Notes: generated by a model not told the origin, from the sequence alone. Counted from the first letter of the stretch, positions 27,101 through 35,707 are shown. The stretch: DNA of 64,000 nucleotides from Treponema sp. (GCA_017525605.1 JAFXSM010000044.1:1-64000); one strand, 5' to 3'. Numbers and translations: made by a program.

Positions 27101-28274
27101 TATTCTGCGTGGTGTTGCTCGTAAAATAGAACCGTTCGCCTTCTTTTATTTCGTAGTCGTTTGCGTTCTCAAGCTGTGCTTTGTATTCAACGCCCGGCTC
27201 AAGTTTTGCGATGTACATCGGTTTGTCGAAGCTCCAGCCGAGCATTGATTTCACCGGCTGATAAATCCCTTTCGATGTCGGTACGAATGTGATTGCGAAA
27301 TTTTCAGGGATTTTTGCAAGACCCGTAATCGTTCCTTCCGCCTTGTAATTCTGCGACTCCGCGACCTCGATGTTTATAGTCGTCTTCTTTCCCGCAAGGT
27401 TTTCGCTCACGGAGATTACGCGCGTTTCGGAAGATATTGAGTATCCGTTCACGCCCTGCAGGAGAGCCGTGAAATTGTAGCCGCACGGAAGTGAAGCCGA
27501 ATATTTGTTTCCGCTGATTTTTGCCGTGAGTTCCTGATTCGTTTCCTTGACGATGAATTTGAGGACTGCATTTTTTCCTTCAAGCACTTTCGAATTCGAA
27601 ATGCTTCCTTCGACTTTCGTTGCCGGAGTTCTTTTTATTCTGAAATAGACAGGCTTTCCGACTGCCGAACCCGGATAAACTTTGTAAGTTCCGTCAGCAG
27701 CTGCGATGTACGAATACATTTTCGCTTCCGACGTGAGAGATGCTTTTTCGTTCTGGATGCCGGTCGGTTTTCCGCTTCCATCGACGTGCGCGAAATTGAT
27801 TACTTCGTCGCCTGAATTTGAAAGGCGAGAGTAGAACGTTATGATGTCGCCCGCTTTCACGTTGCGCATGAGCATATAACGCTTGTCGATGCTGCCTTTT
27901 CCGTTCGCGTAATACAGTCCGTTCGAAGTGTATCCGTCGTCAAAATCGGTGACGGCATAACCTTGCGAGCCGTAATTCTTTTTTCCGGGGCCGTCATCAG
28001 AACCGTAATAGATTCTGTCGTTCGCCTCGACATTCAATGTCAGGTCTCCGAACTCGATGTCGCCCTTCTTGAATTTTCCGTCCTTCGCAAGAACGGAATC
28101 CGGCAGGTTGTCGAAAATATCCGCCGTGATGTTGTTTGTGACTTCTTCAGTCTCGTCGGCCGAACCGCCGAAATCCCAAACATCGACTTTTCTTTCGCTT
28201 TCATCCGCGAATGCCGCCGTTGAAAGCGCGAGGACAGAAAAAACTGCCCCCAAAAATCTATTTACTTTTTTCAT
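24108..28274 (-). CDS. Secreted pectin methylesterase (CE8) - rhamnogalacturonan acetylesterase (CE12) fusion
   Basis: A 1388-residue exported enzyme, with signal peptide 1-23 and AGAGG before the ATG. Residues 24-480 hold beta-rich modules of unknown type, possibly carbohydrate-binding. Residues about 488-810 are a CE8 pectin methylesterase: SQDTFY (Gln672, Asp673), NTDYIFGSG (Asp695) and GRPWG (Arg757) are the catalytic set. Two Ig-like linkers follow (about 850-940 and 945-1035). Residues about 1058-1330 are an SGNH esterase of family CE12: SDST with nucleophile Ser1068, NGGRSSR, GHND with Asn1143, and DSTHNN with Asp1301 and His1304. The protein removes methyl groups from homogalacturonan and acetyl groups from rhamnogalacturonan, preparing pectin for lyases or hydrolases that are not in this window. 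Confidence 0.92.
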   Translation of the reverse strand: MKKVNRFLGAVFSVLALSTAAFADESERKVDVWDFGGSADETEEVTNNITADIFDNLPDSVLAKDGKFKKGDIEFGDLTLNVEANDRIYYGSDDGPGKKNYGSQGYAVTDFDDGYTSNGLYYANGKGSIDKRYMLMRNVKAGDIITFYSRLSNSGDEVINFAHVDGSGKPTGIQNEKASLTSEAKMYSYIAAADGTYKVYPGSAVGKPVYFRIKRTPATKVEGSISNSKVLEGKNAVLKFIVKETNQELTAKISGNKYSASLPCGYNFTALLQGVNGYSISSETRVISVSENLAGKKTTINIEVAESQNYKAEGTITGLAKIPENFAITFVPTSKGIYQPVKSMLGWSFDKPMYIAKLEPGVEYKAQLENANDYEIKEGERFYFTSNTTQNIVVEKKKLYSVSGKFFGETSEIPSGITFRRLDDGYSYGGKISGEKYSAELRNGAYEVSVDSETVKTIDHIVVNGTEVEKDIKLSLVKKNSEAIPLRKTLQVGKDKEFKTVGEAIKTAAAMNPKSESERITILIEPGVYREQIQIAVPYLTLKNADSSKEAKLTWYYGIGYKYYSVDANGWYDENLAYDKFGKKTVAKWGGATYIKPSAKKFHAEGITFETSFNKYVTDEELKDGVESDGSIKFARNFNSDVRSKAGTERSAAILIEADETEFIGCKFLGSQDTFYTGAKIKGYLRNCFIEGNTDYIFGSGTFVFENCELCFAGYTDKPAAGYITAARQTTEKGYLFLNCLISRDENVYNAPGFFGRPWGADASVAFVNTTLSSDEAISDEGWTKMSSNKPENAKFREINTQWKDGLDFDSRTEGTVSEDDGTYTVKNYLGSWKPVYSLENGSRDTESAKFSREPSIKTDANYEVPYVGAVLTLDYALATKNEDVSIIGWFRDKFGKKTLVKSALANEKDSKTYKITEDDIGYKITAIVLPEAKLPPVLSFEKAPSFTTDDDINTPYPGHTITLHYSLGSRDSLDSSEIFWYRVKNGKETLVKQSRGFGDRTYLIQKEDSLSTIKAVVKARTENALEGPTAEAKLDAKINEGYSVPSNAKSDVPRVFGAVNVFLASDSTCKDYSAKGMWSSNQTRNEGAWGEFLQCFFNSTVAVQNYANGGRSSRNFINEGSLDKIAANIDKGDFLFIQFGHNDCSNSSGYLEDRYVPLGEPDEKGIYPVTAGKKVETPSSYKAKYGDEFYSYDNGGTYKWYLKQYIDVARKAGATPVLVTPVSRLYFSDGKIRPHHDSTDTSTGTLTTSGNAYVEAVRQLAEEENVILIDGFEITKSLYEKAYADAGSDKEARELMFKGDSTHNNKLGGFIIAGEFAKEIQKKIPVLAKSVKQPAKAIGENSDGTIMFSVDSEGKFSCDDEYWTKYMQEQIESLKATAPTNAVIDAK

Positions 28275-28290
28275 AGAAACCTCTGACGTT

Positions 28291-28318
28291 AATTTATCAG
28301 AGATAGTGCAAATGTCTA
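28291..28318 (-). promoter_or_regulatory. Candidate promoter of the pectin esterase gene
   Basis: Minus strand TAGACA (28313-28318), 16-bp spacer, TAAATT (28291-28296), about 16 bp before the ATG with its ribosome site between. Confidence 0.4.
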
Positions 28319-28361
28319 ATAGATAATTGAGGGTGCGATAATGGACAATTCATAATTGTTT

Positions 28362-28398
28362 TGCCGAGCTAATGCAAAATCGTAAAAACTCGGCATTC
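28362..28398 (-). repeat. Solo end of the palindromic repeat family with 7-bp hairpin
   Basis: GTAAAAACTCGGCATTC at 28382-28398 is the exact reverse complement of the end of the element at 15188-15204. With TGCCGAG (28362-28368) it makes a 7-bp stem around a 20-nt loop. It begins within the stop codon of the yigZ gene as that gene is read. The 122-bp gap holding it otherwise carries only the esterase promoter. Confidence 0.6.
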
Positions 28399-28984
28399 AA
28401 ACTATTTTTGTTTTCCCGTTTGTTTTGTCAAATACTGTTGATTTGAAATCTTCAAATTCCGACGTGTAAATTTTTCCTGTAATTTTTATGCTTTCGCCAA
28501 AGTCTTCTGTGATTTCCGATATTGAATAACCTTCGAAAATCTTTTTTATGCTCTGATACTGCTGGTAGTCGCACTCGAATGAAAACTCGCTTTTTTCCAC
28601 CAGTTCCTCGAATTCGGTTGCTTCGATTACGTTCTTTGTGCCGTCGCCGTATGCTTTTACGAGTCCGCCTGTGCCGAGGAGTGTTCCGCCGAACCATCGC
28701 GTTATCGTCACGAGGATGTTCGTAACGCCCCTGCCTTTCAGAACGTCGAGCATCGGTCTGCCTGCTGTTCCGCTTGGCTCTCCGTCGTCGCTCATGCCCA
28801 TGATTTCCGCGTTTTTTCCGAAGATGAATGCGTGGCAGACGTGTGTTGCGTCGGCATATTTCTGCTTCTGCGCCTTCACGATTTCGCGGACTTCCGATTG
28901 AGAAGCGAGCACGAACGATTCGGAGAGAAAACGCGAGCCTTTTATCGTCATTTCCGATGATGAATTTTTTACAGGAATCTTCAT
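28397..28984 (-). CDS. yigZ: YigZ/IMPACT family protein
   Basis: A 195-residue protein of the UPF0029/IMPACT family. The N-terminal domain has SRFLSESFVLASQSEV, HVCHAFIFG, SDDGEPSGTAGRPML (about 64-78) and RWFGGTLLGTGGLVKAY (about 95-111), all family signatures. The C-terminal domain (about 125-195) is the ferredoxin-like EF-G-IV-type fold. The bacterial role is not firmly known; eukaryotic relatives act on translation control through GCN1. GGAG lies about 10 bp before the start. Confidence 0.9.
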   Translation of the reverse strand: MKIPVKNSSSEMTIKGSRFLSESFVLASQSEVREIVKAQKQKYADATHVCHAFIFGKNAEIMGMSDDGEPSGTAGRPMLDVLKGRGVTNILVTITRWFGGTLLGTGGLVKAYGDGTKNVIEATEFEELVEKSEFSFECDYQQYQSIKKIFEGYSISEITEDFGESIKITGKIYTSEFEDFKSTVFDKTNGKTKIV

Positions 28985-29020
28985 TTTTCAGTTCTCCATT
29001 CAAATCTTCATCTGAATTTC

Positions 29021-29917
29021 CTACACGCTCACGTTCAGAATTTCGCCGACGGCATGCTTTTTCGTAAGCTCCGAATAGAACACCGGAGCGGAGAGCATTA
29101 TGCTTGCAAGCGTCGCGTAGAAATTCAAAAGGAAGAAGAAATATGTGATGATTGTCATTAAAGTTCCGCCGGAAGCAAGGCTCATCACGAAAACCGATGT
29201 CATGAAAACTGTGATTATGATTTGCCTCCACGACGAAATGAACGCGAGCGCAATCAGCCTGAAATAGTTGAAGTCGCTGAACATGAAAATCACGCTCTGC
29301 TTCATCGCCCAGAAGACTGATTTTTTTTCGTTGTCGTGCTTGAGCTGGAAAGTGAACGCGAACGGAATCAGCACCAGAAAGAAGAATGCGAGCGCGAAAA
29401 TGATGAACGGATAAAAAAGCAGTTTCGACTGCGTCTGGATTTCCGGCGTGCTCGCAAGTTCCTGCACCGAGGACGTTGACTCTGCTATTTTTTCAAGGAC
29501 GGATGCTGAAAGCAATGTGTTTCCTGCCAAGTCCGCAAAGACGAACCTGAAAAAAACGCCCGAAAGATAGAGAATCGCGATGAACAATGCGGAGAAGACG
29601 AACGCTGAAGCGAACGAGAGCTTCGGCTTTTTGAATCCGTAGAACAAAAATCCGAGCGTCACGAATTCCCCCCTCGTCATTCGGAGGAGCATCGACGCAA
29701 GCCCGAAATGAAAAAGAAAGAAAATCATCACGCCGACTGCCATCAGGATGTACGAGAGAATGTCGCCTGCCGAAGAATTCAGAATCGGCGCGAGGAGAAC
29801 CGACGACAGGACGCTTTCGAGAATCGACATCAGGAAAAAAGTGTAGATGATTTTCCCGATGTATTTTTTGTACACTGCCTTGTGCTTTTTTGTAAGGTCG
29901 CGCATTTTCAGCGTCAT
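29021..29917 (-). CDS. Multi-pass membrane protein coupled to parC
   Basis: A 298-residue integral membrane protein with about six hydrophobic segments (near 25-45, 55-80, 100-125, 165-195, 220-240 and 250-275). Conserved-looking loops are FLFYGFKKPK and KHDNEKKSVFWAMKQSVIFMFSDF, a layout reminiscent of DUF975-like proteins but not a confident match. Its ATG overlaps the parC stop by four bases (ATGA), with GGAGG just upstream inside parC, so translation is tightly coupled to the topoisomerase. Function unknown. Confidence 0.75.
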   Translation of the reverse strand: MTLKMRDLTKKHKAVYKKYIGKIIYTFFLMSILESVLSSVLLAPILNSSAGDILSYILMAVGVMIFFLFHFGLASMLLRMTRGEFVTLGFLFYGFKKPKLSFASAFVFSALFIAILYLSGVFFRFVFADLAGNTLLSASVLEKIAESTSSVQELASTPEIQTQSKLLFYPFIIFALAFFFLVLIPFAFTFQLKHDNEKKSVFWAMKQSVIFMFSDFNYFRLIALAFISSWRQIIITVFMTSVFVMSLASGGTLMTIITYFFFLLNFYATLASIMLSAPVFYSELTKKHAVGEILNVSV

Positions 29918-31869
29918 TTCAAATCCTCCGTGCTGTCAAAAAGCATTGCTTCGCCGTCTTTCTCGACAACCACACTCGCGCATTCCCTTGTCGAAAGACG
30001 CACTCCGAGAGTTTTAAGTCCCTTCTCCTCGAAGTCCGCCGCGTTGAATTTTTCTGAGAGAATCTGCACCCTCGGCTTTTTCTCGTATTTCAGCTCGAAA
30101 GTGAAATTTTCCCTCGTGTCAACGTGTATGACTTCCATTCCGTCCGGCGCAAGGAAATAATCCCTGTTCGCAATCCATGTCGGGATTCGAGTCCTCTTGA
30201 TGAACGCCTGCTTCGTTTCCGGGTCTCTGAAAATCACCGTGAAGAGAATCTTCGAGATTTTCTCTTTGTCCGCAAAGTCGATGAACCACGCGCCCTTGTC
30301 GATGAAGACTTTTGAAGGAACGTCGATTGCGGTGAACATTCCGTTCTTTCGCATGAAAAGGATTTTGTCGAATTCCGAGACTTTCATCACTTCGCTTCCG
30401 CCAGAGACCTGAGTTCCGAGATATCCTTTGTCGTCGTATCGGAGAGAGATTTCGCGTTTTGCGATTTCCTTCACGTCCGTCGCGCTGAATTTCTTCACGG
30501 TCGTCTTTCTCTTCGTGTCGTATTTCGCCTCGCGAAGTTTGTCTTCGATCGAGTCGAGATATTCAATCGCGTAGCCGACGAGGTTCTTGAGCGTCTTGTT
30601 GATTTCTTTCAGCCTCTTTGTGATTGCCGTCACTTCCGCCTTGTTCTTGCTCATGTCGTAAAGCGAGATTCTTCTGATAGGAATCGAAAGAAGATGCTCG
30701 ATGTCCTCGTCAGAAATCGGCTTTATGAGCTCAGCCGCATGGAGGACGAAACCTTTCCTGACTGCTTTTTCAACTGCTTCCTGCGTTTTCTGCATCTCAA
30801 TCGACTTGTAGATTCTTTCCTCAACGAAAATGCGTTCGAGCGTCCTTAGGTGCAGTTTGTCCGTCAGCGCGTTCTTCTCGAATTCAAGCTCGTCCTTCAG
30901 AATCGCCTGCAGCTGCTTTGAGTGGTATTCGATTATCTCCGTCGCGGTCATGTTCGTCGGCATATTGTCCTTGATTACGAGCATGTTGCACGTCACCGAC
31001 TGCTCGCATTCCGTGTATGCGTAGAGCGAATCCACAACGTCCTTCGCGTACACGCCGCGCGGAAGTTTCAGCTCGATGTTCACGTCCTTTGCCGTGAAGT
31101 CGTGAATCGCGGAGATTTTCACTTTTCCGTTTTTCGCGGCAGTCTCAATCGAATTGATGAGCGTGTTCGAGTTGCTCGGATAAGCGAGTTCCGTTATGAC
31201 GATTTTTTTCTCGTCCGACAAATCGAGTTTTGCCCTCGTGATGATTTTTCCCGAGCCGTCCTTGAAATTCGAAACGTCGATGAGCCCGCCCGTCTGAAAA
31301 TCCGGGTACAGCTGGAATTTCTCGCCGCGGAGACATTTCTTTTCCGCTTCGATTACTTCCTTTATGTTGTAAGTCGGAATCTTCGTGTTCATTCCGACAG
31401 CGATTCCGTCCGCGCCCGTAAGGAGCACAATCGGAAGCTTCGCGCGGAACACTGTCGGCTCCTTGCTTCGTCCGTCGTAGCTCGGGACGTAATTCGTGAT
31501 GTTCGGGTTGTAGAGGAAGTCCTTTGCGAGCGGATTCACGCGGCATTCGATGTACCTCGGCGCGGAAGCTCCGTCTCCAGTGTAGATGTTCCCGAAGTTT
31601 CCCTGCTTCTCGATGAAATAATCCTTGTTCGCAAGCACAACGAGCGCGCCCCCGATTGAAGCGTCGCCGTGCGGATGATATTTCATGCACCTTCCGACAA
31701 CCGTCGCGACTTTCTGAAATCTTCCGTCGTCCATCTCAAAGAGCGTGTGCATTATTCTTCTCTGTACCGGCTTGAGCCCGTCCTCGATATCCGGAATCGC
31801 CCTGTCCCTTATGACGTAGCTTGCGTATTCAATGAAATTTTTGTCGAATAGATTCTTAACGTATGCCAT
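29914..31869 (-). CDS. parC: DNA topoisomerase IV subunit A
   Basis: It cleaves and rejoins DNA during decatenation. It has 651 residues from ATG 31869, which has AGGGGATAA just upstream; an earlier in-frame GTG is not preferred. The N-terminal breakage-reunion domain includes DGLKPVQRRIMHTLFEM, KYHPHGDASIGGALVVLA and GDGASAPRYIECRVN, whose Tyr (RYIE) is the DNA-linking residue. The C-terminal part is short, with few beta-pinwheel blades, which favours topoisomerase IV over gyrase. The partner parE lies 6.8 kb away on the other strand. ParC is chosen because the B subunit in this window is of the ParE type. Confidence 0.88.
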   Translation of the reverse strand: MAYVKNLFDKNFIEYASYVIRDRAIPDIEDGLKPVQRRIMHTLFEMDDGRFQKVATVVGRCMKYHPHGDASIGGALVVLANKDYFIEKQGNFGNIYTGDGASAPRYIECRVNPLAKDFLYNPNITNYVPSYDGRSKEPTVFRAKLPIVLLTGADGIAVGMNTKIPTYNIKEVIEAEKKCLRGEKFQLYPDFQTGGLIDVSNFKDGSGKIITRAKLDLSDEKKIVITELAYPSNSNTLINSIETAAKNGKVKISAIHDFTAKDVNIELKLPRGVYAKDVVDSLYAYTECEQSVTCNMLVIKDNMPTNMTATEIIEYHSKQLQAILKDELEFEKNALTDKLHLRTLERIFVEERIYKSIEMQKTQEAVEKAVRKGFVLHAAELIKPISDEDIEHLLSIPIRRISLYDMSKNKAEVTAITKRLKEINKTLKNLVGYAIEYLDSIEDKLREAKYDTKRKTTVKKFSATDVKEIAKREISLRYDDKGYLGTQVSGGSEVMKVSEFDKILFMRKNGMFTAIDVPSKVFIDKGAWFIDFADKEKISKILFTVIFRDPETKQAFIKRTRIPTWIANRDYFLAPDGMEVIHVDTRENFTFELKYEKKPRVQILSEKFNAADFEEKGLKTLGVRLSTRECASVVVEKDGEAMLFDSTEDLK

Positions 31870-32010
31870 TTTATCCCCTGTGATTACCAAAAAAGTCTAG
31901 TTTATCAAAATGATAGGGGGATTTCGATAGAGTCGGTGTTTGTAGAATTTTGCGCAAATGAAGTTTTTTCAAGTTCTTTGTATAATTTTTGAAAACCAAG
32001 GAGAAAATTT

Positions 32011-33981
32011 ATGGAAGAAGAGATTGACGGAATCGTGCTCGGCGGTGACGAAACTGAATCTGAATCGAATGTGCAAAAAAATGAAACGGTAAATGAAACA
32101 GAAAGTAATGTAGAAAACGAAGCTGAAATCAAAACTGCGGAAAATGCAGAAAACACAAAAGAGAGAAGGGCTTCAATCGAGGAATTTTACGGGGCGATGG
32201 TCGCAGGTTTCGCAGCCTCACGCGGAAGCGACTACCGGCTCTATCTTTTGCAGGGCAACGTGAGCGCGTCAGTCGTCTACGGAATAGTGGGGCTCGGAAT
32301 GTTCGCGACTCCGACCGAGGAAGAATCTGAACGAATCGAAAAATGGTGCGGCGAGTGGCAGAAGGAATCCGAGAAATTCATCCGCGTTGACGTTTCAAAA
32401 AGCGAAATTACGGCGGAATGCGCGGCAGTTCTCAAGTCGCTTTTCACGAACAGATACATGAACGAGGAGCTGAACGAAAGCCTGAAAAAAATCTCTTTCG
32501 GGCAGCTCGACTTGATAATCCGCTCGAAGTGCAGCGACAGGATTGTCGAGCTTGACGAGATGCTTGAAATCATGGAGAACGCGGCCCGGCTCGGTTTTCT
32601 TGAGAGCACCGACAGGAAAACATTCATCGAAAAAATCAAGGGCGAAATCTTCACGCTCGGAGCGAAAATCGACACGGTTCAGTCTGCGTTCGTCCGCTAT
32701 TTTAACGACAGGAAGAACATCGACCCTGTGAACGCGGTCAATTCCGAGAAGAACAGGCTGATTCTCGCAAAAAAGTACATGGAGTTTTCTTGTGTTTCCG
32801 CAAAGATTTACGGAGAAGAAGCAAACAACGACGAAAAATTCTACATCGAAAATCTTCCGTCATTTTTGGAAGCGTGCTCATTGAAACTCGATTCTCCGGT
32901 CGAGTCGTTCAGGGAAAATTATTTCGCCCAGTTCAAAAATTCGCACGACATGAGCGTTCCTCTGAGCCTCAGCGATTTCAGCGAGTTGCAGGCGAGCGCG
33001 ACAATCACATACGGTCTTTCGCAGGACGAGTGGAAAACGTTCGTCTCCGAAAACGCTATTTCGCACGAGATGGTCGCAACCCAGTCTGCAATCGATGAGA
33101 TGAACGAGCGAATCAGGGCGATGGAGGAGGCTCAGAAAAATTACAGGCAGGCGGAAATCGACGCGCTGAATGCGAAAATCGCCGAGCTTGAGAAAAAGCA
33201 GGCTTCCGCTGGCGGCTCAAATTCCGCAAGTTCTGGAAGACAGTTTTTTGAGGACATAAGCAAAAGCGGCATGAACGCGCTTAAAACCGGTGCGCAGTCG
33301 CTTGAGAAAACAGCTCGCGACGTTGCAGAAAAGACGAAATCCGCTGCGGGCGTTGGAAAGCAGTTCTTCGAGGAAGTCAGCAAGTCGGGCATGAGCGCGA
33401 TAAAAAACGGTGCGCAGACTCTTGAGAAGAAAGCTCGCGACGTTGCAGAAAGAACGAAAGCCGCCGCAAGCACAAAAAATTTCTTCGCAAGAAGCAATGA
33501 CGAGAATCATTCGGATTTTGAGGAAAAAACTCAGGACGAAGTTCAATATGAAGTCGTTCAGGATGAAATTCCGCAAGAAGAAATTCTGAATCAGAATTTG
33601 AATACGATAGAAGAAAATCCGCAGAATGAAGTCCAGGAAGAGCTTCCGAAATATGAATATCAGAATGACGGAGCAGGCGAAACTCAAAACGGCGGAACAC
33701 AAAAATATGAAAAACAGGAAGATGAAATCTCGGAGAAGAACAAGCTCGCTGTGATTCTGCTTTGCGTTTTCGTCGGGCAGCTCGGCATCCATCATTTTTA
33801 TTCGGGGAACGTCTCGAAAGGAATCGCCGTCGTAATCCTTACGATTGCGAGCTGGCTTACGATGGGAATCGGACTCGGCTTGTTCTTCTGGTTCTGCTGG
33901 CTCGTCTGGTGGATAGTCGATATTGTGAACATCGCCCGCGGCAAATACAAGGACGGGAACGGACGTTTCATAAAAACTTAA
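32011..33981 (+). CDS. TM2-domain protein with tandem helical repeats
   Basis: A 656-residue protein with AAGGAG 8 bp before the ATG. An acidic N-terminus (1-50) leads to a helical region (about 55-400). Two tandem 40-residue repeats then occur at 410-449 and 450-489 (QFFEDISKSGMNALKTGAQS and its near copy), which would make amphipathic helices. A Gln/Glu-rich linker precedes a TM2 domain (about 575-656: LGIHHFYSGNVSKGIAVVILT and WWIVDIVNIARGKY). TM2 domains place two membrane segments at the C-terminus, so the bulk should be cytoplasmic. Function unknown. Confidence 0.8.
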   Translation: MEEEIDGIVLGGDETESESNVQKNETVNETESNVENEAEIKTAENAENTKERRASIEEFYGAMVAGFAASRGSDYRLYLLQGNVSASVVYGIVGLGMFATPTEEESERIEKWCGEWQKESEKFIRVDVSKSEITAECAAVLKSLFTNRYMNEELNESLKKISFGQLDLIIRSKCSDRIVELDEMLEIMENAARLGFLESTDRKTFIEKIKGEIFTLGAKIDTVQSAFVRYFNDRKNIDPVNAVNSEKNRLILAKKYMEFSCVSAKIYGEEANNDEKFYIENLPSFLEACSLKLDSPVESFRENYFAQFKNSHDMSVPLSLSDFSELQASATITYGLSQDEWKTFVSENAISHEMVATQSAIDEMNERIRAMEEAQKNYRQAEIDALNAKIAELEKKQASAGGSNSASSGRQFFEDISKSGMNALKTGAQSLEKTARDVAEKTKSAAGVGKQFFEEVSKSGMSAIKNGAQTLEKKARDVAERTKAAASTKNFFARSNDENHSDFEEKTQDEVQYEVVQDEIPQEEILNQNLNTIEENPQNEVQEELPKYEYQNDGAGETQNGGTQKYEKQEDEISEKNKLAVILLCVFVGQLGIHHFYSGNVSKGIAVVILTIASWLTMGIGLGLFFWFCWLVWWIVDIVNIARGKYKDGNGRFIKT

Positions 33982-33993
33982 TTGAGAATTCAA

Positions 33994-34335
33994 TTATAGG
34001 TCGTTTTTCCTCTGATACAAGATTTTTCCGCGCCGATTTATGTGGTCGATTAAATCTGCGTTTTTGAGTTTTGAAAAATCAGAGACATCGACGAGATACG
34101 GAAGCATCGAGTCGTCGAAAAGCCCCGCAATATCAAGCAAATCCTCGTGCGAAAAATCCCCGTCCGCGACGATTGTCATGTCGATGTCGCTGCCTTCCCT
34201 GAACGTCCCCATCGCCCTGCTTCCGTAGCAGATTACTTTTTCAATCTGAGGAAATTTCGAGTAAATCCCATTTATGATTGCCATCGAATTCTCGGACAAC
34301 CCGAATTCGTTAAGATTCGCTTTTTGAAAGTCCAT
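33994..34335 (-). CDS. Minimal nucleotidyltransferase (MNT type)
   Basis: A 113-residue protein read from ATG 34335. GSRAMGTFREGSDIDMTI (about 38-55) is the pol-beta nucleotidyltransferase signature GSRxxG...SDID, with both metal Asp residues. Proteins of this size normally pair with a HEPN toxin of about 130 residues, but none is adjacent. Instead a 16-residue ORF overlaps the start codon. The downstream side meets the convergent TM2 gene 12 bp away. It could be an orphan antitoxin or a modifying enzyme acting on an unlinked HEPN protein. Confidence 0.8.
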   Translation of the reverse strand: MDFQKANLNEFGLSENSMAIINGIYSKFPQIEKVICYGSRAMGTFREGSDIDMTIVADGDFSHEDLLDIAGLFDDSMLPYLVDVSDFSKLKNADLIDHINRRGKILYQRKNDL

Positions 34336-34385
34336 CAAATTTTCTCTCCAATTTTTTCTATCTTCTTTTCAACATTCTCTTCCAT
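34335..34385 (-). CDS. Sixteen-residue upstream ORF overlapping the MNT gene
   Basis: ATG at 34385 with AGGAG 7 bp upstream encodes MEENVEKKIEKIGEKI and ends in TGA, whose last base is the first base of the MNT ATG (TGATG). A GGAGAG inside the ORF could serve the MNT start. It is either a leader peptide coupling translation or the remnant of a lost partner gene. Confidence 0.4.
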   Translation of the reverse strand: MEENVEKKIEKIGEKI

Positions 34386-34475
34386 GAAAATCTCCTGATA
34401 ATCGTCCTGCAACTTTCTTGCTGAACGAGTATATTGTACACTATTTGTAATTTAAAATTTTTCAGGAGTAATTTT

Positions 34476-35702
34476 ATGAAAAAGTTTTTCTTGCTGTTGT
34501 GTTTTGTTTGCTCGCTTGTTATGTCTGCCTGCAAAGATGAAGAAGAGGAAGTGGCGGCGTATGAAGTCTCTCTTTCCGAGATTGTGGCCAAGTCTCCAGT
34601 GGATTATTCATACACGCCTTCCGGCTCGACGGACGCTGTCGAATTGAAAAAGATTGTCTTTTCTTATCCGACAGAGAACGTGGCGGGGGAGCGCGTCACG
34701 GCTTCCGCTTCGATTATGATGAGAAGCAGTTTGTATTCGAGCAAGGACAAGGCGAAATTCATGGTTCTTGTTCATCACGGGGCTATGACAAAAAATGCTG
34801 AAGCTCCTTCCGTGAACGAGAGCACCGACTATTTGCCTTTGATGGTCGCTTCTGCAGACGCAATCGGAGTCGAGGCCGACTTGATAGGATTCGGCGCGTC
34901 TGTGAATGAGACCCAGGCATTCGCTTACGGGGACGTGAACGCAAAGACTTCTTTGCATGCGCTCATTTGTGCAAGAAAATATCTCAATTCTCTCGGCTAC
35001 ACTTGGGAGGACAAGCTTGCGAACGTCGGTTTCTCTCAGGGCGGTCAGACTGCAATGCACGTTCAGAAGGTCGTTGACACTGATTCTTTCTATGCTTCGA
35101 ACGTCAACGTTACAAAGACATTCGCTGGCGGCGGCTGCTACAGCATAAACACGACCGTTGACGAGTCGATTGATGCTTACAATCCGCCTTTGATGCCTGC
35201 CGTAATCTGGCTCGGTCTTGCAAGCTACAATGCGCTTACAGGATTGGGCGTTTCGAACGAAGACATCTTCGCTGACACAAGCATACTCGACGAGCTTCTG
35301 GACAAGCAGCACGATATGTCACCGAATTATGCAGGAGCTGCTTGGTCTGTAAGCCTCAAAAGCGAAATGCTGACTGAGGAAAGCGAAATAAGAACGAAAA
35401 TCAGAAGCAAAGTCGCTGGTTTCAACTGCTTCTTCAAGCCGAAATCCACTTCAAAAATCCTCATGTTCAGCGACAGCAACGACGACGTTGTCCCGACAAA
35501 AAATTCCGACGAGCTTTTCGACTATTTCAATGCTAACGGCTTTACAATGACAAAAATCGAGGAAGGGGATGCAATCTCGGATTTCTCAAAAGACAATGTT
35601 TACATCCGCTACTCGACAGGCACATTCGGACATGGCTGCCATATGAAGGCTAACGATATCTTTATGGATACAGTCGCAAACGAACTTGCAAAAAACTGGT
35701 AG
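34476..35702 (+). CDS. Secreted lipoprotein, alpha/beta hydrolase fold
   Basis: It has 408 residues from ATG 34476 with AGGAG 8 bp upstream. The signal peptide ends in the lipobox LVMSAC, so the mature protein is lipidated at Cys19. The hydrolase domain contains the nucleophile elbow GFSQGG (Ser), an acid candidate in FSDSNDDVVP and the His in FGHGCHM, in the right order for a serine esterase or lipase. It resembles secretory lipase-like or large bacterial esterase families. The substrate is unknown. Given the pectin esterase nearby, a role on plant esters is possible but unproved. Confidence 0.82.
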   Translation: MKKFFLLLCFVCSLVMSACKDEEEEVAAYEVSLSEIVAKSPVDYSYTPSGSTDAVELKKIVFSYPTENVAGERVTASASIMMRSSLYSSKDKAKFMVLVHHGAMTKNAEAPSVNESTDYLPLMVASADAIGVEADLIGFGASVNETQAFAYGDVNAKTSLHALICARKYLNSLGYTWEDKLANVGFSQGGQTAMHVQKVVDTDSFYASNVNVTKTFAGGGCYSINTTVDESIDAYNPPLMPAVIWLGLASYNALTGLGVSNEDIFADTSILDELLDKQHDMSPNYAGAAWSVSLKSEMLTEESEIRTKIRSKVAGFNCFFKPKSTSKILMFSDSNDDVVPTKNSDELFDYFNANGFTMTKIEEGDAISDFSKDNVYIRYSTGTFGHGCHMKANDIFMDTVANELAKNW

Positions 35703-35707
35703 GCTGA

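Noticed and set aside
33994..34385. Complete HEPN-MNT toxin-antitoxin pair
   Set aside because: Only the nucleotidyltransferase is present; the adjacent ORF has 16 codons and no HEPN motif.
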